A DNA stretch of 64,000 nucleotides. Origin: Lunatimonas lonarensis (lineage in GTDB: Bacteria; Bacteroidota; Bacteroidia; Cytophagales; Cyclobacteriaceae). The notes under the pieces were generated by a model. That model did no database searches, was not told the DNA's origin, and worked only from the letters and a program-made list of their open reading frames with translations. This document shows positions 50,946-59,800 of the stretch, piece after piece. Position 1 is the first letter of the stretch. Each line of letters begins with the position of its first letter. A program made the position numbers and the translations under genes. Location: NCBI RefSeq assembly GCF_000390185.1, contig NZ_AQHR01000035.1, positions 1-64,000 of the forward strand. Reading direction: 5' to 3'.

Positions 50946-52310
50946 ATGTCAAAACTAGTAAAGCTAAAGAAAGGGTTTGATATTAACCTTGCGGGAAAGG
51001 CCGAGAAGAAAGTCGAGGCGTTTCCGATGGTTAAAACCTTCGCTATCAAACCGACTGACTTCCTTGGAATGGAAAGACCAAAGGTGCTTGTCAAGGAAGG
51101 GGATACTGTAAAGGCCGGTACCCCCATATTATTTGATAAGAAAATGGAAAAAGTGCAGTTTGTAGCACCCGTTTCCGGCGAAGTGGTCGAAATAAAAAGA
51201 GGAGAAAAGAGAAAACTCCTTGAGATAAAGATTTTGGCGGATAGCGAGATCGAATTTGAGTCCTTCGAAAAATTGACCGATGGGGATATTCAGGCTGCCA
51301 GCAGGGAGAAGCTCATCGACCACATGACCCAAAGTGGCGTTTGGCCTCAAATAATCCAACGTCCCTTCGGAATTATTGCGAATCCTGCCGATGAGCCCAA
51401 AGCAATCTATATTTCTGGTTTTGATAGTCATCCGTTGGCACCGGATTACGAACTTCTCTTCAAGGGACAGGAGAAAGCATTTCAAACGGGTGTCGACGTT
51501 TTGAAGAAATTGACAGAAGGAAAAGTCTATTTGGGACTGAAGGCAGAAGGTGCCGTTCCCGCTGCATTCGCTACCGTCAAAGGTGCAGAGGTAAATAAAT
51601 TTTCCGGACCCCATCCCGCTGGGAATGTGGGTGTTCAGATCCATCACATCGATCCGATCAACAAGGGCGATATTGTTTGGACGGTCAGCCCCTTCGGTGT
51701 TGCCCAAATTGGTAAACTTTTCCTAAACGGCATATACGACGCATCCAAGGTGATAGCGCTTACTGGGTCAGAGCTGAAAAAGGCGGCGTATGTCAACACC
51801 TATTTAGGAGCCTGCGTAGACAGCTTTGTAGCAGGCAACACCAAATCCGACCATGTTCGAGTCATTTCAGGAAATGTCCTGACGGGGAGTAAGGTGAACG
51901 CAGATGGTTACCTTGGCTATTATGACCATCAGATTACGGTGATTCCCGAAGGTGACTATGAAGAGTTCTTGGGATGGATAAAGCCGAGTACCACGAAATT
52001 GAGTTTTCATAAGGCAATCGGCATGTTGTCCTTTTTGAATAAAGATAAGGAATACATAGTTGATACCAATACCCACGGAGAGGAGAGGCCGTTTGTAGTG
52101 AGCGGTGCTTTCGAGAAGGTTACGCCCATGGATATTCTTCCCACTTATCTGTTCAAGGCAATCCATGCGGAAGATTACGATGAAATGGAGGAATTGGGCA
52201 TATACGAGTTGGTGGAAGAGGATGTGGCTCTTTGCGAATTTATCGACCCTTCCAAAAATGAAATACAGGCGTTGCTTAGAAGTGGTATCGAGTTATTAAT
52301 GTATAGTTAA
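50946..52310 (+). CDS. nqrA: Na+-NQR subunit A
   Basis: 454 residues, soluble peripheral subunit of the Na+-translocating NADH:quinone reductase. It starts LVKLKKGFDINLAGKAEKK and includes the biotin/lipoyl-like VKEGDTVKAGTPILFDKK segment, FSGPHPAGNVGVQIHHIDPI and the C-terminal CEFIDPSKNEIQALLRSGIE. The complex pumps Na+ while passing electrons from NADH to quinone, typical of marine Bacteroidota. It heads a five-gene run with tight gaps. Confidence 0.96.
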   Translation: MSKLVKLKKGFDINLAGKAEKKVEAFPMVKTFAIKPTDFLGMERPKVLVKEGDTVKAGTPILFDKKMEKVQFVAPVSGEVVEIKRGEKRKLLEIKILADSEIEFESFEKLTDGDIQAASREKLIDHMTQSGVWPQIIQRPFGIIANPADEPKAIYISGFDSHPLAPDYELLFKGQEKAFQTGVDVLKKLTEGKVYLGLKAEGAVPAAFATVKGAEVNKFSGPHPAGNVGVQIHHIDPINKGDIVWTVSPFGVAQIGKLFLNGIYDASKVIALTGSELKKAAYVNTYLGACVDSFVAGNTKSDHVRVISGNVLTGSKVNADGYLGYYDHQITVIPEGDYEEFLGWIKPSTTKLSFHKAIGMLSFLNKDKEYIVDTNTHGEERPFVVSGAFEKVTPMDILPTYLFKAIHAEDYDEMEELGIYELVEEDVALCEFIDPSKNEIQALLRSGIELLMYS

Positions 52311-52313
52311 GAT

Positions 52314-53516
52314 ATGAAAGTATTACAAAATCTTTTCGACAGTGTTAAGCCGAACTTTATGAAGGGAGGCAAATGGGAAAAGTTCTACACGTTGTATGAG
52401 GGGCACCGTACCATTGCGTTTGCACCGGACTTGATCACTGGATCCAAGGGGGCGCAGATAAAGGATGCGACTGACCTGAAGCGGATCATGATTACGGTGG
52501 TGATCGCCATGATCCCCGCGTTGATATTCGGGATTCTAAATGTGGGACACCAGCATTTTCTGGTAACCGGTGAGGAGGCCACTTGGCTGGACAAGGCGCT
52601 GGTGGGCATGATTGCCGTCTTGCCGATTTTGATTGTTTCCTATGCAGTGGGCCTTTCTACAGAGTTTACCTTTTGCGTAATCAGAAACCACCCCATTAGT
52701 GAGGGCTTTTTGGTGACCGGTATGCTGATAGCCTTGGTAATGCCTCCCAATATTCCGTTGTGGCAGGTAGGGCTCGCTACCGTCTTTGCAGTGGTAGTTG
52801 GTAAAGAGGTTTTTGGCGGTACAGGTATGAACATCCTCAACGTAGCCATGACGGCGAGGGCGTTCTTGTATTTTGCCTATCCAGCTCAAATTTCCGGTGA
52901 TCAGGTATGGACCTATCTGGGAGACAAAGCACCCATCGATGGATATTCTGGTGCGACCGCTTTGGCAGTGGCCTACAATGCAGGTATTGACGAAGTAGCC
53001 GTTACGGATGCCTTGGCCAAGCATAATTCGGTGCTGGGCGATGGCATGTTTAGCTTTGCCAATATGTTCATGGGTTGGATACCGGGCTCCATCGGAGAGA
53101 CTTCGGTTTTGATGGCGTTGATCGGTGCGGTGATTCTGATCGGAACAGGTGTGGCAAGTTGGAAGATTATTTTCAGTGGATTTGCAGGCGCGTATGTAAT
53201 GGGCTTGATATTGAACCTATTTGCAGCCAACCAGTTTATGGCCATGCCTCCTCAGTACCACTGGGTAATGGGCGGCCTGGCATTCGGTGTTGTTTTCATG
53301 GCAACAGACCCTGTATCAGCCGCGCAAACTGAAGTAGGAAAATGGATATACGGATTCCTGATCGGTGTTTTGACCGTCATCATCCGAGTCACCAACCCGG
53401 CCTATCCGGAAGGTATCATGCTAGCCGTTTTATTCATGAACGTGTTTGCGCCATTGATTGATCATTATGTAGTAAAAGCAAATAAGAAAAGGAGGTTACA
53501 ACGTGCAACAGTCTAA
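52314..53516 (+). CDS. nqrB: Na+-NQR subunit B
   Basis: 400 residues with about ten transmembrane helices. The covalent FMN site is Thr215 in GYSGATALAVA. The quinone-site region TGMNILNVAMTARAF is also present. Its C-terminal codons (KKRRLQRATV) double as the Shine-Dalgarno and start region of nqrC, so the two are translationally coupled. It begins three bases after nqrA ends. Confidence 0.96.
   Translation: MKVLQNLFDSVKPNFMKGGKWEKFYTLYEGHRTIAFAPDLITGSKGAQIKDATDLKRIMITVVIAMIPALIFGILNVGHQHFLVTGEEATWLDKALVGMIAVLPILIVSYAVGLSTEFTFCVIRNHPISEGFLVTGMLIALVMPPNIPLWQVGLATVFAVVVGKEVFGGTGMNILNVAMTARAFLYFAYPAQISGDQVWTYLGDKAPIDGYSGATALAVAYNAGIDEVAVTDALAKHNSVLGDGMFSFANMFMGWIPGSIGETSVLMALIGAVILIGTGVASWKIIFSGFAGAYVMGLILNLFAANQFMAMPPQYHWVMGGLAFGVVFMATDPVSAAQTEVGKWIYGFLIGVLTVIIRVTNPAYPEGIMLAVLFMNVFAPLIDHYVVKANKKRRLQRATV
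53490..53505 (+). promoter_or_regulatory. Shine-Dalgarno and GTG start of nqrC inside nqrB
   Basis: AGGAGG (53490-53495) lies seven bases before the GTG at 53503. A full Shine-Dalgarno with a GTG start inside the upstream gene is unusual for this phylum and decides the nqrC start. Confidence 0.75.
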
Positions 53517-54270
53517 TGCTTATGTGATTACGTTTTCCGTAATCCTAACAATCGTTTTGGGTTTACTACTTTCCGGCACAGCGGAGGTACTGAAGCCGAT
53601 CCAGAAAAAGGCGGAGGCCTTGGATACCAAGAAACAGATCTTAGGTGCGGTGATTTCAGCAGAGGAAATCCGAAAAATGAAGGCAGAGGAGATCGATGCT
53701 TTCTATGAAAGTCATATTACTTCCAAGGTGGTTAACATCAAGGGAGAAGAGGTTTCCGAACAGGATGGAGTAGCCGTTACAGCCGAGTCGGTAGACATAG
53801 GCAGGAATTATAAGAAAGCTCCAGAAGACCGATTGTATCCTGTATTTATCTTTCACGAAGAAGGTGATCCGGACGCTGTTCAAGCCTATATCCTACCGGT
53901 TTATGGAGCCGGCCTTTGGGATAGCATTTGGGGATACTTGGCACTACAGACGGATCTAACTACCATTGAGGGAGTTACGTTCTCCCATGCAGGAGAGACC
54001 CCCGGTCTTGGTGCCCGAATCACCGCCAGAGATGTACAGGGTAGGTTTGAAGGGAAGAAGGTATTTGATGATAGCGGCAACTTGGCTTCTGTTCGTATGC
54101 AAAAGGGCGAGGGCAGGGATTATTCCGATGACCCTCACAAGGTTGACGGTTTGTCAGGTGCCACGATCACTGCAGAAGGAGTCAACAAAATGTTGGATGC
54201 CTACCTGAGGCATTACAAGGCTTACCTTGACAAGAAAAAGTCCAATGCCGATGCCATGGCGTTAAATTAA
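53503..54270 (+). CDS. nqrC: Na+-NQR subunit C
   Basis: 255 residues, with a GTG start inside the 3' end of nqrB. One N-terminal membrane helix (VITFSVILTIVLGLLLSG) anchors a periplasmic domain. The second covalent FMN is attached at Thr221 in DGLSGATITAEG. The family features LYPVFIFHEEG and SHAGETPGLGARI are present. It overlaps nqrB by 14 bases. Confidence 0.95.
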   Translation: MQQSNAYVITFSVILTIVLGLLLSGTAEVLKPIQKKAEALDTKKQILGAVISAEEIRKMKAEEIDAFYESHITSKVVNIKGEEVSEQDGVAVTAESVDIGRNYKKAPEDRLYPVFIFHEEGDPDAVQAYILPVYGAGLWDSIWGYLALQTDLTTIEGVTFSHAGETPGLGARITARDVQGRFEGKKVFDDSGNLASVRMQKGEGRDYSDDPHKVDGLSGATITAEGVNKMLDAYLRHYKAYLDKKKSNADAMALN

Positions 54271-54296
54271 TCTCAAACGTTTCAATTCAAGATATA

Positions 54297-54980
54297 ATGA
54301 GTGCAGAAACCGTAGAAAAAGTAATCGAAAAGAAGGACATCGAGCCTCTTTTGTCGAAGCGAAGGAAGAAATTAATCACGGATCCGCTGGTAGATGACAA
54401 CCCAATCACCATACAGGTGTTGGGAATCTGTTCCGCGCTTGCCGTTACTACCCAGATGCAGCCAACGCTTGTGATGGCTCTGTCGGTAATATTTGTGATG
54501 GTCATGGCGAATTTGACCATCTCATTGCTACGCAATAAAATCCCTACCCGGGTTAGGATCATCGTACAGTTGGCTGTGGTTGCCTCTTTGGTTACCCTGG
54601 TGAACGAAATTTTGAAGGCTTTTGCCTTTGACATGTACAAGGAACTTTCGGTATTTGTTGGTTTGATTATTACCAACTGCATCGTAATGGGACGTTTGGA
54701 GGCTTATGCCTTAGGCAATAAGCCCTATGATTCCATTTTGGATGGCTTCGGTAGTGCACTGGGATATTCCTGGATCATCTTGGCGGTTGCCTTCTTTAGG
54801 GAGCTATGGGGATCTGGTTCTGTTTTTGGCGTTCCTGTGTTTGACGCCATCTCCGGGCTGTTTGGAGAGAATTTTAACTTGGCTACCAACGGATTAATGG
54901 TAAGCCCAGTAGGCGCTTTCATCATTTTGGGACTGATTATCTGGGTACAGCGTACCAAGACCGGATATGTAGAACATTAA
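54297..54980 (+). CDS. nqrD: Na+-NQR subunit D
   Basis: 227 residues with about six transmembrane helices. Family stretches include DNPITIQVLGICSALAVTTQM and LIITNCIVMGRLEAYALGNKP, the latter carrying a conserved Cys of the membrane iron site shared with NqrE. It is the RnfE-type paralogue in the complex. It follows nqrC by 26 bases and precedes nqrE by 12. Confidence 0.95.
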   Translation: MSAETVEKVIEKKDIEPLLSKRRKKLITDPLVDDNPITIQVLGICSALAVTTQMQPTLVMALSVIFVMVMANLTISLLRNKIPTRVRIIVQLAVVASLVTLVNEILKAFAFDMYKELSVFVGLIITNCIVMGRLEAYALGNKPYDSILDGFGSALGYSWIILAVAFFRELWGSGSVFGVPVFDAISGLFGENFNLATNGLMVSPVGAFIILGLIIWVQRTKTGYVEH

Positions 54981-54992
54981 ATTCGAAAGAAA

Positions 54993-55604
54993 ATGGAATT
55001 AATTAATCTAGGAATTAAATCGATCTTTATAGATAACATGGTATTTGCCTACTTTTTGGGGATGTGCTCTTTTCTGGCCGTTTCGAAAAAGGTAAGTACT
55101 GCGTTGGGTCTTGGTGCTGCCGTAATCTTCGTTTTGACCATCACGGTGCCACTTAACTGGCTATTGAACGAATTTGTGCTGAAAGAAGGTGCGTTGGCGT
55201 TTTTAGGATCTGGTTTGGCTTCGGTTGACCTAAGCTTTCTTCGCTTCATCATGTTCATCGCAATCATTGCGGCGATGGTGCAGTTGGTAGAAATGGTAGT
55301 GGAAAAATTTGCGCCTGCATTATACGGGGCCTTAGGTATTTTCCTTCCTTTGATCGCCGTGAACTGCGCGATCTTGGGAGGGTCGCTTTTTATGGCACAG
55401 CGTGATTATACGCTGGCAGAGGCGGCTGTCTATGGTTTTGGTTCCGGAACCGGGTTCTTTTTAGCGATCGTGGCCTTGGCTGCGATTCGTGAGAAGTTGA
55501 AGTATTCAAGTGTTCCAAATGGCCTAAAGGGATTGGGTATTACCATGCTGCTGACCGGGCTTATGGGGATCGCCTTTATGTCGTTTATGGGTATTGACCT
55601 TTGA
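54993..55604 (+). CDS. nqrE: Na+-NQR subunit E
   Basis: 203 residues, six transmembrane helices, RnfA-type. Conserved segments are [19 protein letters not shown] and [19 protein letters not shown], each with a Cys thought to hold the intramembrane iron centre with NqrD. It is the last nqr gene here: a strong terminator follows 26 bases later, and nqrF, the NADH-oxidising FAD/2Fe-2S subunit, is not next in line. Confidence 0.95.
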   Translation: MELINLGIKSIFIDNMVFAYFLGMCSFLAVSKKVSTALGLGAAVIFVLTITVPLNWLLNEFVLKEGALAFLGSGLASVDLSFLRFIMFIAIIAAMVQLVEMVVEKFAPALYGALGIFLPLIAVNCAILGGSLFMAQRDYTLAEAAVYGFGSGTGFFLAIVALAAIREKLKYSSVPNGLKGLGITMLLTGLMGIAFMSFMGIDL

Positions 55605-55630
55605 TGGAAAAAGTTGAGAGTTATGAGAAG

Positions 55631-55661
55631 AGGCCCTGTTTGTAGCGAACAGGGCCTTTTT
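55631..55661 (+). terminator. Terminator of the nqrABCDE operon
   Basis: AGGCCCTGTT (55631-55640) pairs perfectly with AACAGGGCCT (55648-55657) around a 7-base loop, followed by a T run. It marks the true end of the nqr unit before any nqrF gene. Confidence 0.92.
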
Positions 55662-55707
55662 TGGTACAATATTTATGGGAGAGTGATGTATACTAATCAA
55701 ATCGGCT

Positions 55708-56313
55708 ATGTCTAGTTTTACCTCTAAGCGAATTCTTGGCTATTTTTTTAGGGGCTTGTTGTTTGTGGTTCCCTTTGCCCTTACTGCCTATATCATCATT
55801 TTGGCTGTTCAGTTTCTGGACAGTCTTATTCCCATTCCCATACCTGGTTTTGGAATCCTGTTTGTATTCATCATAGTGACGGCAGTTGGCTACATGACCA
55901 GCATGTTTTTGACCCGGTCTATTTTTGAGGAACTGGAGAAGATCGTTTTTAAGATTCCCTTGGTCAACATACTTTATACGAGCATCAAGGATCTGATGTC
56001 CGCCTTTGTAGGGGACAAGAAGAAATTCAGTACGCCCATTATGGTTAAGTTGTCGGATAATATGCATCGGCTCGGCTTCATGACCCAAGACAGTTTAGAA
56101 GTCTTGGATGAACCCGGCCTGGTGTCCGTTTACTTTCCTCACTCGTATAATTTTAGCGGTAACCTTTATTTGGTTCCCAGGGAAAACATACGGGTATTGA
56201 AAAATGTCAACAGCACGGAGATCATGAAATTCATTGTGTCTGGAGGGGTTTCCCAGTTGGCCAAAACGCCTGAGGTGCCTACCGCCGAGGGGAGGGATCC
56301 AGATCTGTTGTAG
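55708..56313 (+). CDS. DUF502 family membrane protein
   Basis: 201 residues with two N-terminal transmembrane helices (about residues 10-35 and 50-72), then a soluble domain with VKLSDNMHRLGFMTQDSLE and VSVYFPHSYNFSGNLYLVP, the conserved DUF502 core ending in a Ser/Gly-rich IVSGGVSQ segment. The function is unknown; a link with envelope or ion homeostasis has been suggested for the family but not shown. It has its own unit between two terminators and is convergent with trxA. Confidence 0.92.
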   Translation: MSSFTSKRILGYFFRGLLFVVPFALTAYIIILAVQFLDSLIPIPIPGFGILFVFIIVTAVGYMTSMFLTRSIFEELEKIVFKIPLVNILYTSIKDLMSAFVGDKKKFSTPIMVKLSDNMHRLGFMTQDSLEVLDEPGLVSVYFPHSYNFSGNLYLVPRENIRVLKNVNSTEIMKFIVSGGVSQLAKTPEVPTAEGRDPDLL

Positions 56314-56329
56314 GTGCCTTCGTCTTCTA

Positions 56330-56373
56330 TATACCTAAAAAAGCCGCCCATTTGGGCAGCTTTTTTAGGTATA
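56330..56373. terminator. Bidirectional terminator between the DUF502 gene and trxA
   Basis: A 44-base inverted repeat, TATACCTAAAAAAGC...GCTTTTTTAGGTATA, with an inner GCCC/GGGC stem and one internal mismatch pair. T runs appear on both strands after the G/C core, so it can stop transcripts from either convergent gene. Confidence 0.9.
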
Positions 56374-56400
56374 ATTTGATTGTGTTGTATCCAGTACGAT

Positions 56401-56724
56401 TTAGGCAAGTTGAGCTTCGATTTTTTGGCTCAAAATGGATTTTGGAACGGCACCGATCTGTTTGTCTACCACTTGACCTCCTTTAAAGATCAACAGGGTA
56501 GGAATGCTGCGCACGCCAAATTTCATGGTAACTTCCGGGTTGCTATCCACATCTAATTTGCCGATTACGGCCTTTCCTTCGTATTCACCGGCCAACTCTT
56601 CCACGATGGGCCCTATCATCTTACAAGGTCCGCACCACTCAGCCCAAAAATCCACAAGTACAGGATGGTCAGATTTAAGCACATCCTCAAAGTTAGCGTC
56701 GGTAATTTCTATTGCTTTTGCCAT
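56401..56724 (-). CDS. trxA: Thioredoxin
   Basis: 107 residues, canonical cytoplasmic thioredoxin. The active site is WCGPC with Cys31 and Cys34 in DFWAEWCGPCKMIGP; the cis-proline loop is RSIPTLLIFKGG. No signal peptide. It reduces cytoplasmic protein disulfides such as those of ribonucleotide reductase. It stands downstream of dnaE on the same strand, 90 bases after the dnaE stop in map order but upstream in transcription order is dnaE itself further right, so the two may be transcribed in series. Confidence 0.97.
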   Translation of the reverse strand: MAKAIEITDANFEDVLKSDHPVLVDFWAEWCGPCKMIGPIVEELAGEYEGKAVIGKLDVDSNPEVTMKFGVRSIPTLLIFKGGQVVDKQIGAVPKSILSQKIEAQLA

Positions 56725-56814
56725 TTCTGATTAGTTGTCAATTTATTGCAGAATATTTAAAGTATCTATGTAAAACCGTTCTGTAATTAATTAGTTCCGA
56801 ACGGGCTTTATTTT

Positions 56815-59800
56815 TTACAGGATCTTATAGGCGACTTCGGGGATGGACTTAAGTGCTTGGATCATTTCATTGGATGGATCTACTGCGAATTTTTTGGACA
56901 TCAGGTCCAGGGTTATGTTTTCCTGGTTGTCGATGATATTGATGAATAGCTTTGCATCGCCCTGATAGGTGCGGGTTATTTCCTCAAGCTTTTCCATCAA
57001 GTCATAGCTAAGGTCATCCAGTGCGATATGAACCCGTATGCCTTTTATCATCTTGCCCCTCAATTCGTTAAGCAAGGAAATGTTGTTTATCTTAAACTCC
57101 ACCTCTGTCGGTTTGTATTTATTTGGATAGATACTGCCGGTGATGTACAGGAACCAACCTGTCATAAAGTATTCTTTGTACTTGACGTAATCATCGCCGA
57201 AAATAAAAAAAGTATGGCCTCCATGGTAATCTTCAAGTGTCAGGGTACCAAAGGGTTTTCCGGTTTTGGTCGTACGGTGGGCAAACGAAGTGACCGCACC
57301 GGCCACCTTTATTTCTCCCCTCGATTTGATGGTTTCGAGATTAGTCATTTCGGGCAAATGCGTATTGGTGAAGGCTTCTATTTCGATCTTAAATTGATCC
57401 AAGGGATGCCCGGATATATAGAGGCCGACCACCTCTTTTTCGATATTAAGCGCCTGCAATTGACTGAATGGCTCCATGCTCGGGACATTTGGCAGTGGAA
57501 TGGCCATGCCGCTACTGCCACCAAACAGAGAAACTTGGGCGCTTTCTTCTTCCTGTATGACTTTTTGGGCGTATTTGATGGCCTTCTCGATGAGGGGAAG
57601 GTCGCCCTCGGGAGCTTCCAGGTATTGGCGGCGATGATACGTTTTGAAACAATCCAGCCCTCCTGCCATGGCCAGTACTTCCAGCGTCTTTTTGTTCACT
57701 GCCCGTAGATTTACCCTTTTTACAAAATCAAAGAAGTCTTTATAGGGCCCGGATTTGGTTCGCTCCTCGATGATAGCGTTGACAGCCGCGCCTCCTGCCC
57801 CTTTGATTGCCGCTAGGCCAAACCGTACCTGACCCTCTACATTTACCGTAAATCCGTTGTTGGATTCGTTTACATCCGGGCCGAGTACCTCTATGTTCAT
57901 CCGTTTACACTCCTCCATGAAAAACGTTACCTGGGTCAGGTCGTTCATGTTGTTGCTTAGGACAGAGGCCATGTACTCTGCGGGGTAATGCGCTTTTAGG
58001 TAGGCGGTTTGATAGGCAATCCACGCGTAGCAGGTGGAGTGGGACTTGTTGAATGCATACGATGCAAATGCCTCCCAATCCTTCCAGATTTTTTCCAGCT
58101 TGGTTTTGTCGTGGCCTTTTTGGGCTGCCTGTTCGATGAATTTTGGTTTCATCTTGTCCAGGACATCCTTTTGTTTTTTACCCATGGCCTTCCGGAGTAC
58201 ATCCGCTTCGCCTTTGGTAAATCCGGCCAGTTTCTGGGAGAGGAGCATTACCTGCTCCTGGTATACTGTGATTCCGTAAGTCTCCTTCAGGTATTCCTCC
58301 ATGTCATCGAGGTCATACGTGATGGGTTCCAGGCCGTGTTTTCGTGCGATAAACTTGGGAATGTACTCCAAGGGTCCTGGACGGTAGAGGGCGTTCATGG
58401 CGATCAGATCTGCAAAAACCGTGGGCTTGAGTTCCCGCATGTATTTTTGCATGCCCGCAGATTCGTACTGGAAGATCCCGACCGTTTCTCCCCGCTGGAA
58501 CAGCTCATAGGTTTTTGTGTCGTCGATGGGAAATGCCTCCGGATCCAGCTTGATCCCGTGGCGCTCCTCGACGATCTTTACCGCATCCTTTATTAAGGTC
58601 AGTGTTTTCAAACCCAAAAAGTCCATCTTCAACAGACCTGCACTTTCTACCACCGAGTTGTCAAACTGGGTGCATACCATCTCGGAGTCTTTGGCGAGGG
58701 CTACCGGGACGTAGTTGGTGATGTCTGCGGGTGTGATGATTACGCCACAGGCATGGATACCGGTATTTCGTACCGAGCCTTCCAAAATCTTGGCCTGATT
58801 GACGGTTTTGGAGTTGTCATCCTGGCCCTTGGCAATTCGGACCAGTTCCATGGCCCGCTGTATGTTTTCACTGTTGTTTTTGAGCTTGTCGGAGAGCTTG
58901 GCTTGATCCTTCGAAAGATCAAATAGGGCTTTCAACTTCAGGTCCGGTACCAGCTTGGCCAGTCGGTCTGCTTCCGAAAGTGGTAGGTTAAGAACCCTCG
59001 CGGTATCGCGAATCGCCGATTTGGCCGCCATGGTGCCATACGTGATGATTTGGGCCACCTGATTGGCCCCGTATTTTTTGATCACATAGTCTATCACCCG
59101 CTGCCTGCCCTCATCGTCGAAATCAATATCAATATCGGGTAGGGACACCCGGTCTGGATTAAGGAAACGTTCGAAAAGCAGATCATAGGCGATGGGATCC
59201 ATGTTGGTGATCCCTACGCAATAGGCCACAGCGGAACCGGCCGCCGATCCGCGCCCCGGCCCTACGGAGACACCCATGTCTCTGGCGGCACGGGTGAAAT
59301 CCTGGACGATCAAAAAGTAGCCCGGATACCCTGTACGTTCGATGGTTGCCAGTTCAAAGTCCAGTCTCTCCCGGATTTCGGACGTGATTTCCGGATACCT
59401 TTTTTTGGCACCCTCGTAGGTAAGGTACCTCAGATAGGCATTTTCGCCCCGCTTGCCGCCGTCCAGTTCATCCTCGGGGTGGATAAATTCTCCGGGGATG
59501 TCAAATTTGGGCAATAGTACCTCCCTTGCCAGTTTATACGATTCGATGCTATCCGCAATTTCCTGTGTGCAGGCAATGGCCTCCGGTAGGTCGGCAAACA
59601 ATTTCTTCATCTCATCCGGCGACTTGACGTAAAACTCATCATTGGGAAAGCCATACCGAAACTCCCGGCCTCTGCGGCCAATGTATTTTTTTGGCTTTTC
59701 CACCAATTCCCCATCTTTTACACACAGCAGGATGTCGTGCGCATTTGCATCCATCTTGTTAGTGTAGTACGTGTTGTTTGCTGCAAAGTATTTTACACCG

